DNA of 29,737 nt, taken from NCBI GenBank assembly GCA_023430975.1, contig JAEYYB010000041.1, positions 1 to 29,737 of the forward strand, read 5' to 3'. The notes beneath the pieces were generated by a model. It was not told the DNA's origin. It saw only the letters and a list, made by a program, of their open reading frames with translations, and made no database searches. Shown piece after piece: positions 13,889 through 22,001 of this stretch. A program made the translations under genes and the position numbers. The first letter of the stretch is position 1, and each line of letters begins with the position of its first letter. This stretch comes from Bacillota bacterium (lineage in GTDB: Bacteria; Bacillota; Clostridia; Acetivibrionales; DSM-2933).

Positions 13889-16309
13889 TTACCTTCCTTC
13901 TATTCTGATCTCACCGGTACTGCCGTTCATATAAACTATATCCCCGGTTTTTAACTTTTGGGTAATACCTTTTATACCCACTACTGATGGAATTCCCAAT
14001 TCCCTTGAAATGATTGCAGTATGAGATAAGAGCGATCCTTTTTCAGCTATTATCCCTTTTGAGAGAGTAAGAAAGAAAACCCAACCCGGGTCAGTCATTT
14101 TCGTAACAAGTATTTTGTCTTTTACATCATTAGCCTTTGTAACATCTTCAATAACAAGCACTTCACCTCTGGCTTCTCCATTGGAACATGGTGTACCCGT
14201 TAATATTGTCTCATCACATTGTTTATTCTCAGCCTGATTAACCTTTCTGACAGTTTTATTGAATTCATCTCCTGCAAAAACCAGCCTGGAATAAGGAGGT
14301 AATTGCTCAAACTGCTTATATTTTTCCATCCTTTCCCTCACCAAAGAATGAAAATCATAGAGGCCGCCTTTTATGTAGTCAAATATCTCTTCCGTTCTCA
14401 AACAAAATATGTCTTCTACTTTATCCAATGACCCTTCCTTTACCATATTGCTTCCTATTGTCAGGAATATGGTCCTTACCATCCCATAAATTCGGCTTCG
14501 GTTAAGTCTTGATATTTCACGGTTCTTAATTCCCTGCATTGCACGCCGGCTAAGCCTTTCTACAGATCTTATCTTTCTTTTAGGAATATTGTCTGAGAAT
14601 TTGACAGATACCCCTGTGTCCTTACAGTTAAGAGTACTATGTAAATTATTAAGTTTCTCTGCATCTTTTCCATACTCTGCTATTTTGTCAACCAACAGCT
14701 TGGGATTAGAGCGGAAGGTCTTAGTTTCCAATTTTAGTTCCTCCGTCATCCTATCTCCATATAGCCTTAGATAATTATTAAATCTATCTGTAAAGTCACT
14801 TTGGTTTAATGACATAAATTCTTTTACCATATGGTCATTATGAAGAGCTTCAAGCCTCTTTATCCAGCCTTCATCAACTGCCGTTTTGGCTAATTCCACC
14901 AACTCTCTAACAGGCTTCATGCTTTCAATATTGGTTATTCCTGAAATATACTGATTTGTTTCCTGCTCGTAGTTCTTAACACCGATTTGCTTTAATTTTC
15001 TCTTTAGCAGTGCTGTAAAAACAAAGCCGTACATGTCATTTAAAAGCGTTATATCCCAATCCTTTAATACCGCATCGCTTATTGCATTATATAAATTTAC
15101 CAATTCCCTATTTTCCTTGTCTTCATGATAATTTTCATAAAATAGTTTTTCAATCCGGTCAAAGCTGGCATTGAGCTTTTCCATACCTTTTTGTACATGA
15201 AATGCTTCATAGACAGCATTAATATATACTTTTATACGCTGAATAACCGAGATATTGTTTTTTTCATCATCATGCTCTTTATTTGATACACCCATCATTT
15301 CCTGCCATACAGGGATAATTTTTTTGCTGAATGGAAGAAATTTTATCACAGTATACCAGTTACTGATTTTATAATAAACTCTTCCATTTGCACTTCCCAC
15401 CATCTGCCTGAAAACCCAATCATACTTCTCAACCATTTTTTTATTTTTCAGGCATCTGAAAGCTACACCCTTAAACACACTGTAGTATGCATACTCTATA
15501 AAGGATTGTGTTAAAGGCAGAGTAATCCCAGGGTAACTTTCTACAATATTGCTGTTATCCAAAATAGTGGTTTTTGAGCCCTTTAAGGTTGTTATAGGAC
15601 GAATCTGAAGTATATAAATTTGCCCGTTTTTAATTGTAAACTCAATGTCTAAATACTCGCCAAAGAGTTCTTTTAATTTGTCACTATAGCCAATAAGCTC
15701 CTCAATTACTTCCCTGCCTATTACGGGTGAGCCTTCCATACTTTCATAATAGAACAACCTGTCTGTATTATTATAATAGTATGATGTTGTAGAAACCCTT
15801 TCTTCAACCACACCATCTCCGCTTCCCTCACCAATCACAATTACCGATTCATTTAATAGTCCCTGGGGATTGGCGGTGAACATAACACCTGAATAGTCTC
15901 CCTGAACCATTTGCTGAACAATGACACTCATGGATATTTCTTCAGTTATACCCTGCTGCTTGCAGTATAGGGCTACATTCTCACTGAAAACCGACTCTCT
16001 GCATTTATTTATTTTTTCAACTACTAAATTCATCGGCACATTCAAAAATGTATCAAACTGCCCGGCAAATGAGTTTTCCGCCCCGTCCTCCGATAATGCT
16101 GCAGAACGCACTGAAAACAACTGCTCCCCAGAGAAATTATCTTCTAAATATTTATTAACGCAGCCTGCCATTTGGTTACTTTCAAGGTCCTCATGATCGA
16201 TAGCCAAAAGTTCCGGCACAGGAATTCCATTAGACTTTGCCAAAAACAAATTATGAGCCTTTTTACCCACTATATGGTTTTTAAAATCATCTTGAGTAAT
16301 AATTTTCAT
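13889..16309 (-). CDS. PEP-synthase / rifampin-phosphotransferase-like enzyme (copy 1)
   Basis: 806 residues. The N-terminal ATP-grasp part (PPDK_N) shows VGKKAHNLFLAKSNGIPVPE (14-33), FSVRSAALSEDG (65-76), FAGQFDTFLNV (81-91), VIVQQMVQGDYSGVMFTANP and DIEFTIKNGQIYILQIRPIT. A long central region (about 250-690) matches nothing I recognise. The C-terminus is the swivelling phosphohistidine domain, GSLLSHTAIISRELGIPSVV, with catalytic His at 763. The PEP-binding TIM barrel of true PEP synthase is absent, so the layout is that of rifampin phosphotransferase (Rph): ATP gives its beta-phosphate to the His and then to an acceptor. In the stretch normally rich in GlyGlu (GEGSGDGVVEE) it is divergent. 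The acceptor is unknown. Its ATG overlaps the UbiA stop as TGATG. Confidence 0.85.
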   Translation of the reverse strand: MKIITQDDFKNHIVGKKAHNLFLAKSNGIPVPELLAIDHEDLESNQMAGCVNKYLEDNFSGEQLFSVRSAALSEDGAENSFAGQFDTFLNVPMNLVVEKINKCRESVFSENVALYCKQQGITEEISMSVIVQQMVQGDYSGVMFTANPQGLLNESVIVIGEGSGDGVVEERVSTTSYYYNNTDRLFYYESMEGSPVIGREVIEELIGYSDKLKELFGEYLDIEFTIKNGQIYILQIRPITTLKGSKTTILDNSNIVESYPGITLPLTQSFIEYAYYSVFKGVAFRCLKNKKMVEKYDWVFRQMVGSANGRVYYKISNWYTVIKFLPFSKKIIPVWQEMMGVSNKEHDDEKNNISVIQRIKVYINAVYEAFHVQKGMEKLNASFDRIEKLFYENYHEDKENRELVNLYNAISDAVLKDWDITLLNDMYGFVFTALLKRKLKQIGVKNYEQETNQYISGITNIESMKPVRELVELAKTAVDEGWIKRLEALHNDHMVKEFMSLNQSDFTDRFNNYLRLYGDRMTEELKLETKTFRSNPKLLVDKIAEYGKDAEKLNNLHSTLNCKDTGVSVKFSDNIPKRKIRSVERLSRRAMQGIKNREISRLNRSRIYGMVRTIFLTIGSNMVKEGSLDKVEDIFCLRTEEIFDYIKGGLYDFHSLVRERMEKYKQFEQLPPYSRLVFAGDEFNKTVRKVNQAENKQCDETILTGTPCSNGEARGEVLVIEDVTKANDVKDKILVTKMTDPGWVFFLTLSKGIIAEKGSLLSHTAIISRELGIPSVVGIKGITQKLKTGDIVYMNGSTGEIRIEGR

Positions 16310-17208
16310 CAGATGTACCCCACTATTAGATAAACCACTACAACCAGAATCATGGTGGATTCCTGTATGTAGGTATATCTCTCAACCTTATCGACTATTT
16401 TATATTGAGTAGGATCCTTCATAAACGAAATAAACTTCCATGTCATCCACGCTACATTGATAAACAACACACCAATTGCTATTCTGTTTAACCTGTACAC
16501 TAATAGAAAATTTGTCAAAATATCAACCAATGTCAGTATAAGAACAAATCTTGCAGACTTTTTATATCCAAACAATTTTGAGTAGGTCGTATATTCCGTT
16601 TCATCCTTTGGAGCACGGATTTTACGGGATATTTCCCATATAAGTGCCGGAAAATACAGAGTAAATGCCACAAGAAAACTTGTTAGAGTAAATGGGTATA
16701 GATCATACTTTATACATGTAAACGATATTATGTAAATATTTATAATCAGCTGTACTGGGTTATGTGTAACAAGTGCTAAGGGCAGACTTTTTTGAATTTT
16801 ATGCTTTTTAAAAAACCAGACGGACATCAGAAAGCCGTATGTATATAAAAACAGGAAAAACCATACATTATTCATGAAAATGAAATTCAAGATACATGTT
16901 ATGATAATTAAAATTGTAACGAATATTTTCAAGTCCCTTTTCTCAACACGCCCTGAAGGTAACGGCCTTTCAGGAAATAATCTTTTATCTGTTTCATAAT
17001 CCTTGAAATCATCTGCAATTCGGAGCATCAGGAGAAAACTAAATATGGTAAAGCTTCCTACAAATTCGGCTATACCGATTGAAAAATCAGTTACTCCGTA
17101 ATTTAGAATCAGAATAAAATATATTTCAAGAAATATTATAATCCCAAGAATAAGTCTTGGAATTATGGGATACATCTCTTTAAAGTATATAGCAAGTCTT
17201 TTTAACAT
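16309..17208 (-). CDS. UbiA-family prenyltransferase-like membrane protein
   Basis: 299 residues with eight to nine hydrophobic segments. The first Asp-rich motif is RIADDFKDYETDKR (D66, D67, D70, D74), followed by the PERPLPSGRV segment typical of UbiA proteins; the second region is WEISRKIRAPKDETEY (191-206). UbiA enzymes move a prenyl group from a diphosphate to an acceptor: quinone precursors, haem, chlorophyllide, or glyceryl phosphates in archaeal lipid synthesis (DGGGP synthase). The second motif has ERK-type residues instead of a full DxxxD, so substrate class is open. Overlaps the psd stop by 7 nt (ATGTTAA), so translation is coupled. Inside a phospholipid operon, a lipid-phosphate acceptor is plausible. 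Confidence 0.85.
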   Translation of the reverse strand: MLKRLAIYFKEMYPIIPRLILGIIIFLEIYFILILNYGVTDFSIGIAEFVGSFTIFSFLLMLRIADDFKDYETDKRLFPERPLPSGRVEKRDLKIFVTILIIITCILNFIFMNNVWFFLFLYTYGFLMSVWFFKKHKIQKSLPLALVTHNPVQLIINIYIISFTCIKYDLYPFTLTSFLVAFTLYFPALIWEISRKIRAPKDETEYTTYSKLFGYKKSARFVLILTLVDILTNFLLVYRLNRIAIGVLFINVAWMTWKFISFMKDPTQYKIVDKVERYTYIQESTMILVVVVYLIVGYI

Positions 17209-18077
17209 ATTCTTTCCCCTATTCTCTCACCGTACTTCACCTTTGTTTCTACATCTTTAGCAGAGTTTGAAACTATGTCCTCATCTATGTTTACTGCATT
17301 TTCTTTTAAAAGCAATACTATAGTAGACCCTCCCATTTCAAACCAACCCTTCTCCTCACCCTTTTTAAAAGATACTTTTAATTTGTTAACGATCTTTCCA
17401 ACTAAAAGTGCACCTATTTCCATCTGCACCACTCTTCCAAAGTGCATTGTATCAAGGACCGAATACTCCCTGCTGTTTTCACAATACACCTTATGCCTTT
17501 TTGCAGAAATGGGTCCTACAGTATGCAGTCTGCCATTGATGTTTTTGCTGTATAACAGCTTACCGTCATCACAATAGCAATAGTGATGATAATCATCCAC
17601 GGTAAGCCGGAATACAAGGCATGTTCCCCCGCTGTATTCTTCAGCAAGCTCCCTATCCTGTACCAGCTCTTCAACAGTATAAATGCTGTTTTTTACTTTA
17701 ATTCTAAGGTCTTTTTCAATTTTGTAATACATAAGCTTGGAATCCGCAACTGAAGGCAGTACACTTTCATCCTTGGGAATAGGTCTTTTCTCGGGAATCA
17801 TTGTCCTTGTGAAAAAATCATTAAAAGACTTATATTTCCTTTTCTCATATTGCGTCATATCAATTCCGTATTCCACTATAAACGGCTGGATTTTCGCAGT
17901 GGACTTGCTGCTGTTATTTTTCCTTGCATTATACCTCGAATACCATTTACCTGCAACAAATAGCCTTAAGATTATTCGCCCTAGAATAGTATTGTACAAG
18001 AATTTTAATTGTCCTTCTTTAAATTGTTTCTCCTGGTACAGGCTTTTGGTCTCACGATTATAAATATCTACACACAT
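17202..18077 (-). CDS. psd: Phosphatidylserine decarboxylase
   Basis: 291 residues. Pyruvoyl enzyme that turns phosphatidylserine into phosphatidylethanolamine. Family landmarks: YKSFNDFFTRTMIPEKRPIP, PSVADSKLMYY, FRLTVDDYHHYCYCDDG (catalytic region with the conserved Asp and His), GRLHTVGPIS and the self-cleavage motif GGST (249-252), where S251 becomes the pyruvoyl group; the GGST form is that of PSD2-like enzymes rather than the LGST of E. coli. Length and order are complete. It follows pssA by 12 nt and overlaps the UbiA gene. In an archaeal-type reading the same family decarboxylates archaetidylserine, so the exact lipid backbone is not settled by this gene. Confidence 0.93.
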   Translation of the reverse strand: MCVDIYNRETKSLYQEKQFKEGQLKFLYNTILGRIILRLFVAGKWYSRYNARKNNSSKSTAKIQPFIVEYGIDMTQYEKRKYKSFNDFFTRTMIPEKRPIPKDESVLPSVADSKLMYYKIEKDLRIKVKNSIYTVEELVQDRELAEEYSGGTCLVFRLTVDDYHHYCYCDDGKLLYSKNINGRLHTVGPISAKRHKVYCENSREYSVLDTMHFGRVVQMEIGALLVGKIVNKLKVSFKKGEEKGWFEMGGSTIVLLLKENAVNIDEDIVSNSAKDVETKVKYGERIGERIC

Positions 18078-18089
18078 TTAATTTTACCT

Positions 18090-18704
18090 TTACCCAAAAA
18101 GAATAATGGCACAACATACCACAATTGCAATCAAACCCAGAATTATATAAGCGACTCCACGTGGTTTTGGTACTTTAATTTTGAGCACGAACAACAATGC
18201 CACAATAGACATCAATAAACTATATACAGCTTCAAAAGTCCCCGCAGTGAGTACGAAACTAAGGAACCAGAAGGTCGTAAATATAAGTGCTGCAAAAGTT
18301 ACCGGTAAGCCGGTGTAATATTTGACAGGTGATTGTGTGCCTGATTCCTTAGCAACTATATTGAAATAGCCCAATCTTGAAATAGCAGCCAGGGTATACA
18401 CTATATAAATCACCAGATTATACCACTTAGTTAAGCCTATTCCGCAGCACACAGCTATCGGTAATGCCACAAAGCCCATCATATCCGCCAGGGAATCGAT
18501 TTCTACGCCAAACAATTTCTCTTCCTCTGTTCGTTTGCAGCGTCTTGCAACCATCCCGTCAAAAAGATCACACACCCCGCTGATTGCAAGGCACAGCATT
18601 GCATAACGGATACTACCTGTAAATGAAAAATAAATCCCCATAACTGCTAATGCCACACCTATATAAGTAAGTATTACTGACTTGTTGTATATCCCTATAA
18701 ACAT
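18090..18704 (-). CDS. pssA: CDP-diacylglycerol-serine O-phosphatidyltransferase
   Basis: 204 residues, six or so membrane helices. The CDP-alcohol phosphotransferase motif is complete: CDLFDGMVARR (D..DG..AR) followed after a longer spacer by GVEIDSLADMMGF (G...D...D). It condenses serine with a CDP-activated lipid. The ATG at 18702-18704 begins MFIGIYNKSVILTYIG and has an AAAAGGA SD inside the end of the previous gene, 2 nt past its TAG. A longer frame to 18902 exists but its first 66 residues are the shadow of the upstream gene and contain no membrane helix. Next to psd, as in many clostridia. Confidence 0.93.
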   Translation of the reverse strand: MFIGIYNKSVILTYIGVALAVMGIYFSFTGSIRYAMLCLAISGVCDLFDGMVARRCKRTEEEKLFGVEIDSLADMMGFVALPIAVCCGIGLTKWYNLVIYIVYTLAAISRLGYFNIVAKESGTQSPVKYYTGLPVTFAALIFTTFWFLSFVLTAGTFEAVYSLLMSIVALLFVLKIKVPKPRGVAYIILGLIAIVVCCAIILFG

Positions 18705-18706
18705 AA

Positions 18707-21217
18707 CTATTCCTTTTCCACGGTTATTTCTCCGGTGGTCCCGTTTATCGTTATCGTACTTCCGTCTTTTATAAGCTTTGTTGCATCCTTGGTGCATACC
18801 ACGCAAGGAATTCCATATTCCCTTGAAACAATAGCCGCATGGCACAATATTCCGCCATATTCGGTAACAATCCCTTTTAGAATGGCAAATTTGCTTGTCC
18901 ACCCGGTGTCGGTAAACCTTGTCACAAGGATATCCCCAACTTGAAGACGGTCTATTTCTGTAAGACTATTAATTACTCTTGCAGTCCCAGTCACAGTCCC
19001 ATTATTGCAGCCGATTCCCTTTATCCCACCGGACATCTTTTTCCCTTTTGTAGAAGTAGTACTAAATGCAGCTCCAATTTCATTTTCACTTAAGAAATTA
19101 CGGAAAGACTTATAATACTTTCTGTTCCTTGCTACGATATTCTGTAGATCCTCTCGGGTAATTTTCCTGTCGATAAATTTAAATACATCTTCTATCTTTG
19201 TATACCAAATGTCATCTTCACAGCTAAGTATTCCTGATTTAACATAGGCTTTTGAAAGCTTAATTGTGAAAATACGTATTATATAATAAAATCTTGTGGA
19301 AACATCCCTGAATTCCTCTCTCCACCATAACATGCTTCGCATCTTAACTATGCTTTTTTCCACTTTCAAATATTTCTTTTTCCCAAGCTGTTCTTTTAAC
19401 TTCTGCTTCTGTTTTTCAAAAACCTCTGTCTGATGTTTTCTGTCACCTTCAGGGCTGAGACTGTCATCTAATGCAACTGTTTCCTTAAACATTTTTATAA
19501 CGCTTTCCACATCTTCACAGTAGCACGGATATGTTACGTCAAGCTCTTTTTCTGAATGATAACCATACAAATTAATAAAATCAGCAAGCTTTGGTATATA
19601 GTTTTCACTGCTGTTTTCATCATACGCCTTTTTAATTACCGATACCTCACTGTTACTCCAGAAGGCATATGCCTTTCTATCTGCAATAATCATTCTTGAT
19701 ATATCCCACATATAGTAAAAAGGAAGCAGATGAGATATGTTGTCAAGCCCTCCGATAAGGTTAAAATACTCCCCGCTGCTTACAACCTTAAGCAAATTAT
19801 CCTTAAATAGCGACTGATTGACTGTATTTATGAAAATCTGCCAGAAATACGTACTTTCGCTTAGGAGGTAGTCTTCCTTAACAAGTTTGTACCATATCAA
19901 TCCCAAATCATCAAGTTTTTCTTCATTCTTAAAACTGTTTAAATAATTAAAATACTTATCTAAAAGCTCCGTTTTAAGCTTCTGTGCATTTTTACTTCTT
20001 TCTGCTACTATCTTCTTCTGTGCTATAGCCATTCTCAGTATTCCTAATAGAGTTTTAGGTGTTATTTTTGTAACATTTCCATCACCTTCATAAGTCGGCA
20101 TAACACCAAGATCATTATCAAATTCTCTTTCCTTATATCCCGGAACCTTTGACATGGCTGTTTTTACAACACTTAAATTCCAATAGGGACGTCCAAAAAA
20201 CATATTCCCAGCCTTACGCCATTCATTCTTTTTGAGAATTTTTGAATCAAACACAAACTTCTTAAGTGTATATTCCCAAATATATTCATAAAGGCTCCAC
20301 ATGTAGGGAGTACAAACATTGGCCGATACTCCGCCATCCTTGAAATCAGCAGTTGTCCACTGATCTTTTATATCGGCATACATTATTTTTGTTATGGCAC
20401 GGGCCTGGACAAAATATATTTTTTCATCTTTTATTGCAAACTCTATGTCACATGGAAAGCCGTAAAGAATCTGAATATCCAGCACCTTTTCGGCAAGTTC
20501 CAAAAACTTCCTTCTTGTCAAAAGCTTATTGATACTTTCATAAGCTTCCTTATCATCAAACCAGTTATATAAATAGCATTCCGGGTTTACCCTGCCGCTT
20601 ACGATTTCCTCACCGAGCCCTTCTGCTGCTTCCACAACAATTTCTTTATCATTTCCGCTAAGTGGATTTACCGTAAATGCTATGCCGCTTATATCTGCTT
20701 CAACCATTTCCTGCATGACAACTGCCATTTTCAGATCTCCCACATCAAGTTCATTATCTATCAGGTAGGACAACACTCCTTCTGCGTACATAGACTTGTA
20801 ACATCCTATAATTGACTTGCAGATGTCATCAATTCCTTCCACATTCAAAAAAGTACGGTATTGTCCTGCAAAAGCAAAGCCTGCAAGGTCTTCCTTCAGG
20901 CCGCTGCTGCGCACCGCATATTTTTTATTTTGAAGAAGCTGGGATATTTCAGATATAACATTATGGGTAAGATTTATTTTATCAAACAGTTTTATAATTT
21001 CACTACTTATTGTCCTTATATTATCCTTATTTATTTTAGAGGATAATTCATTTAATTTGCCAGCTAATCCACTTTCTCTTATTATTTCGTCATAGGTATC
21101 ACTATCAAGAACAAAGCCATCCGGTACGCAGAATCCATTTCTTTTTAGCTGCATAAGCGACTGTGCTTTATTTCCTACCTTGTCCGCCTTAGCATAACTG
21201 CTTAAACTAACAAGCAT
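18707..21217 (-). CDS. PEP-synthase / rifampin-phosphotransferase-like enzyme (copy 2)
   Basis: 836 residues with the same Rph-like order as the copy at 13889: ATP-grasp N-terminus (VGNKAQSLMQLKRNGFCVPD, 14-33; AVRSSGLKEDL, 101-111; FAGQYRTFLNV, 116-126; DIEFAIKDEKIYFVQARAIT), an unrecognised Trp/Tyr-rich middle of about 400 residues, and a C-terminal phosphohistidine domain GGILCHAAIVSREYGIPCVV with His 793. No PEP-binding barrel. The glycine-rich part EAAEGLGEEIVSGRVNPECY is more canonical than in copy 1. The two copies are diverged in the middle, so they probably act on different acceptors or at successive steps. SD AGGGGG, 11 nt behind the CarS-like gene. Phosphorylation of a lipid precursor is inference from context only. 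Confidence 0.85.
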   Translation of the reverse strand: MLVSLSSYAKADKVGNKAQSLMQLKRNGFCVPDGFVLDSDTYDEIIRESGLAGKLNELSSKINKDNIRTISSEIIKLFDKINLTHNVISEISQLLQNKKYAVRSSGLKEDLAGFAFAGQYRTFLNVEGIDDICKSIIGCYKSMYAEGVLSYLIDNELDVGDLKMAVVMQEMVEADISGIAFTVNPLSGNDKEIVVEAAEGLGEEIVSGRVNPECYLYNWFDDKEAYESINKLLTRRKFLELAEKVLDIQILYGFPCDIEFAIKDEKIYFVQARAITKIMYADIKDQWTTADFKDGGVSANVCTPYMWSLYEYIWEYTLKKFVFDSKILKKNEWRKAGNMFFGRPYWNLSVVKTAMSKVPGYKEREFDNDLGVMPTYEGDGNVTKITPKTLLGILRMAIAQKKIVAERSKNAQKLKTELLDKYFNYLNSFKNEEKLDDLGLIWYKLVKEDYLLSESTYFWQIFINTVNQSLFKDNLLKVVSSGEYFNLIGGLDNISHLLPFYYMWDISRMIIADRKAYAFWSNSEVSVIKKAYDENSSENYIPKLADFINLYGYHSEKELDVTYPCYCEDVESVIKMFKETVALDDSLSPEGDRKHQTEVFEKQKQKLKEQLGKKKYLKVEKSIVKMRSMLWWREEFRDVSTRFYYIIRIFTIKLSKAYVKSGILSCEDDIWYTKIEDVFKFIDRKITREDLQNIVARNRKYYKSFRNFLSENEIGAAFSTTSTKGKKMSGGIKGIGCNNGTVTGTARVINSLTEIDRLQVGDILVTRFTDTGWTSKFAILKGIVTEYGGILCHAAIVSREYGIPCVVCTKDATKLIKDGSTITINGTTGEITVEKE

Positions 21218-21228
21218 CCTTTATCCCC

Positions 21229-21801
21229 CTAAAACATGTTCTTCCTTAGTTTAACTAAATACAACAACATGTTTAAAATAATGTGTGTTAATGCACCAAC
21301 CAATACATAGACAAAGTAGAATTGTATTGACATTGAATAAACAATACAAACCACTAAAACACACCCAAATATTGAATCGGCCTGATCCATAAAAATAAAC
21401 AGTACTTTATTAAGCCCTCCGGTTGTCTTACCGGGTTTGATATCCATTCTTCTTTTTATAAAACTGTTCGGAAGTTCAAAAAGGGCATATGCAAAGCCAA
21501 ACATTACGCCCATAACAGCATTATAAAAGATAGTGTTTTCTCTTGTTATATATATGTAATTATGTGCGGTAAGAAATGCACTAGTTTCACAAATCAACCC
21601 CCAGAAAATTGTTAAAACAGCTCCTCCAAGAATCATCCCAATAAATCCCTTCCAGGTTTTATTATCACCAAACAACCTTCTTTTGTCCCATACAAATACT
21701 CCACCATCAATTGGCTTTTTCATAAAATTGCACACAGGCAATTTGCACCAAATCATATTAAATATACCTGCAAGTATCACAGGCAATAGCGTTATGTACA
21801 T
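21229..21801 (-). CDS. CDP-archaeol synthase-like CTP:lipid-phosphate cytidylyltransferase
   Basis: 190 residues, five or so membrane helices. It has the CarS/CdsA-type motifs: DKRRLFGDNKTWKGFIGMIL near 39-58, the ELPNSFIKRRMDIKPGKTTG segment, and MDQADSIFGCVLV; these give the Asp/Asn pair and the DQxDS needed for CTP and metal binding. CarS activates a lipid phosphate to a CDP-lipid, the donor for PssA. The family is archaeal in origin but has bacterial members. First gene of the operon. The ATG at 21801 has no SD next to it, whereas GGAGAGAAGGG lies about 25-35 nt upstream, so translation may start at an upstream non-ATG codon (a CTG seven codons earlier fits the spacing). Confidence 0.82.
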   Translation of the reverse strand: MYITLLPVILAGIFNMIWCKLPVCNFMKKPIDGGVFVWDKRRLFGDNKTWKGFIGMILGGAVLTIFWGLICETSAFLTAHNYIYITRENTIFYNAVMGVMFGFAYALFELPNSFIKRRMDIKPGKTTGGLNKVLFIFMDQADSIFGCVLVVCIVYSMSIQFYFVYVLVGALTHIILNMLLYLVKLRKNMF

Positions 21802-21892
21802 TTCTGCCAGTTTAATTAACAGTTTTTTCCCTTCTCTCCTGTTATTCCATTTATCGTATTTTCTGCAGCTTTACGATTATTTTCGCCATTTT

Positions 21893-21901
21893 ATTATACC
21901 A
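21893..21901 (-). promoter_or_regulatory. Extended -10 promoter of the lipid operon
   Basis: Minus strand TGGTATAAT: TATAAT at 21893-21898 preceded by a TG one base upstream, with no good -35. It is about 90 nt before the CarS-like start. Confidence 0.5.
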
Positions 21902-22001
21902 AATTAATTCCCCCTGCACCACCTATAAAGCAAACTAGCATTTTTCCCGTCTGTTATAATTATGGAACCGTTGTTAGCCATTTTGGTATCAATTTGGAAC
22001 A

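Noticed and set aside
18705..18902. N-terminal extension of pssA by 66 residues
   Set aside because: It lies within the preceding phosphotransferase gene, is Cys/Arg-rich with no membrane helix, and a good SD-ATG pair exists at 18704.
13889..21217. True PEP synthase or pyruvate phosphate dikinase
   Set aside because: In both proteins the phosphohistidine domain is at the very C-terminus and the PEP/pyruvate TIM barrel is absent.
11231..21801. Complete archaeal ether-lipid pathway
   Set aside because: Glycerol-1-phosphate dehydrogenase and GGGP synthase are missing from the window, and PssA-Psd are also normal bacterial genes.
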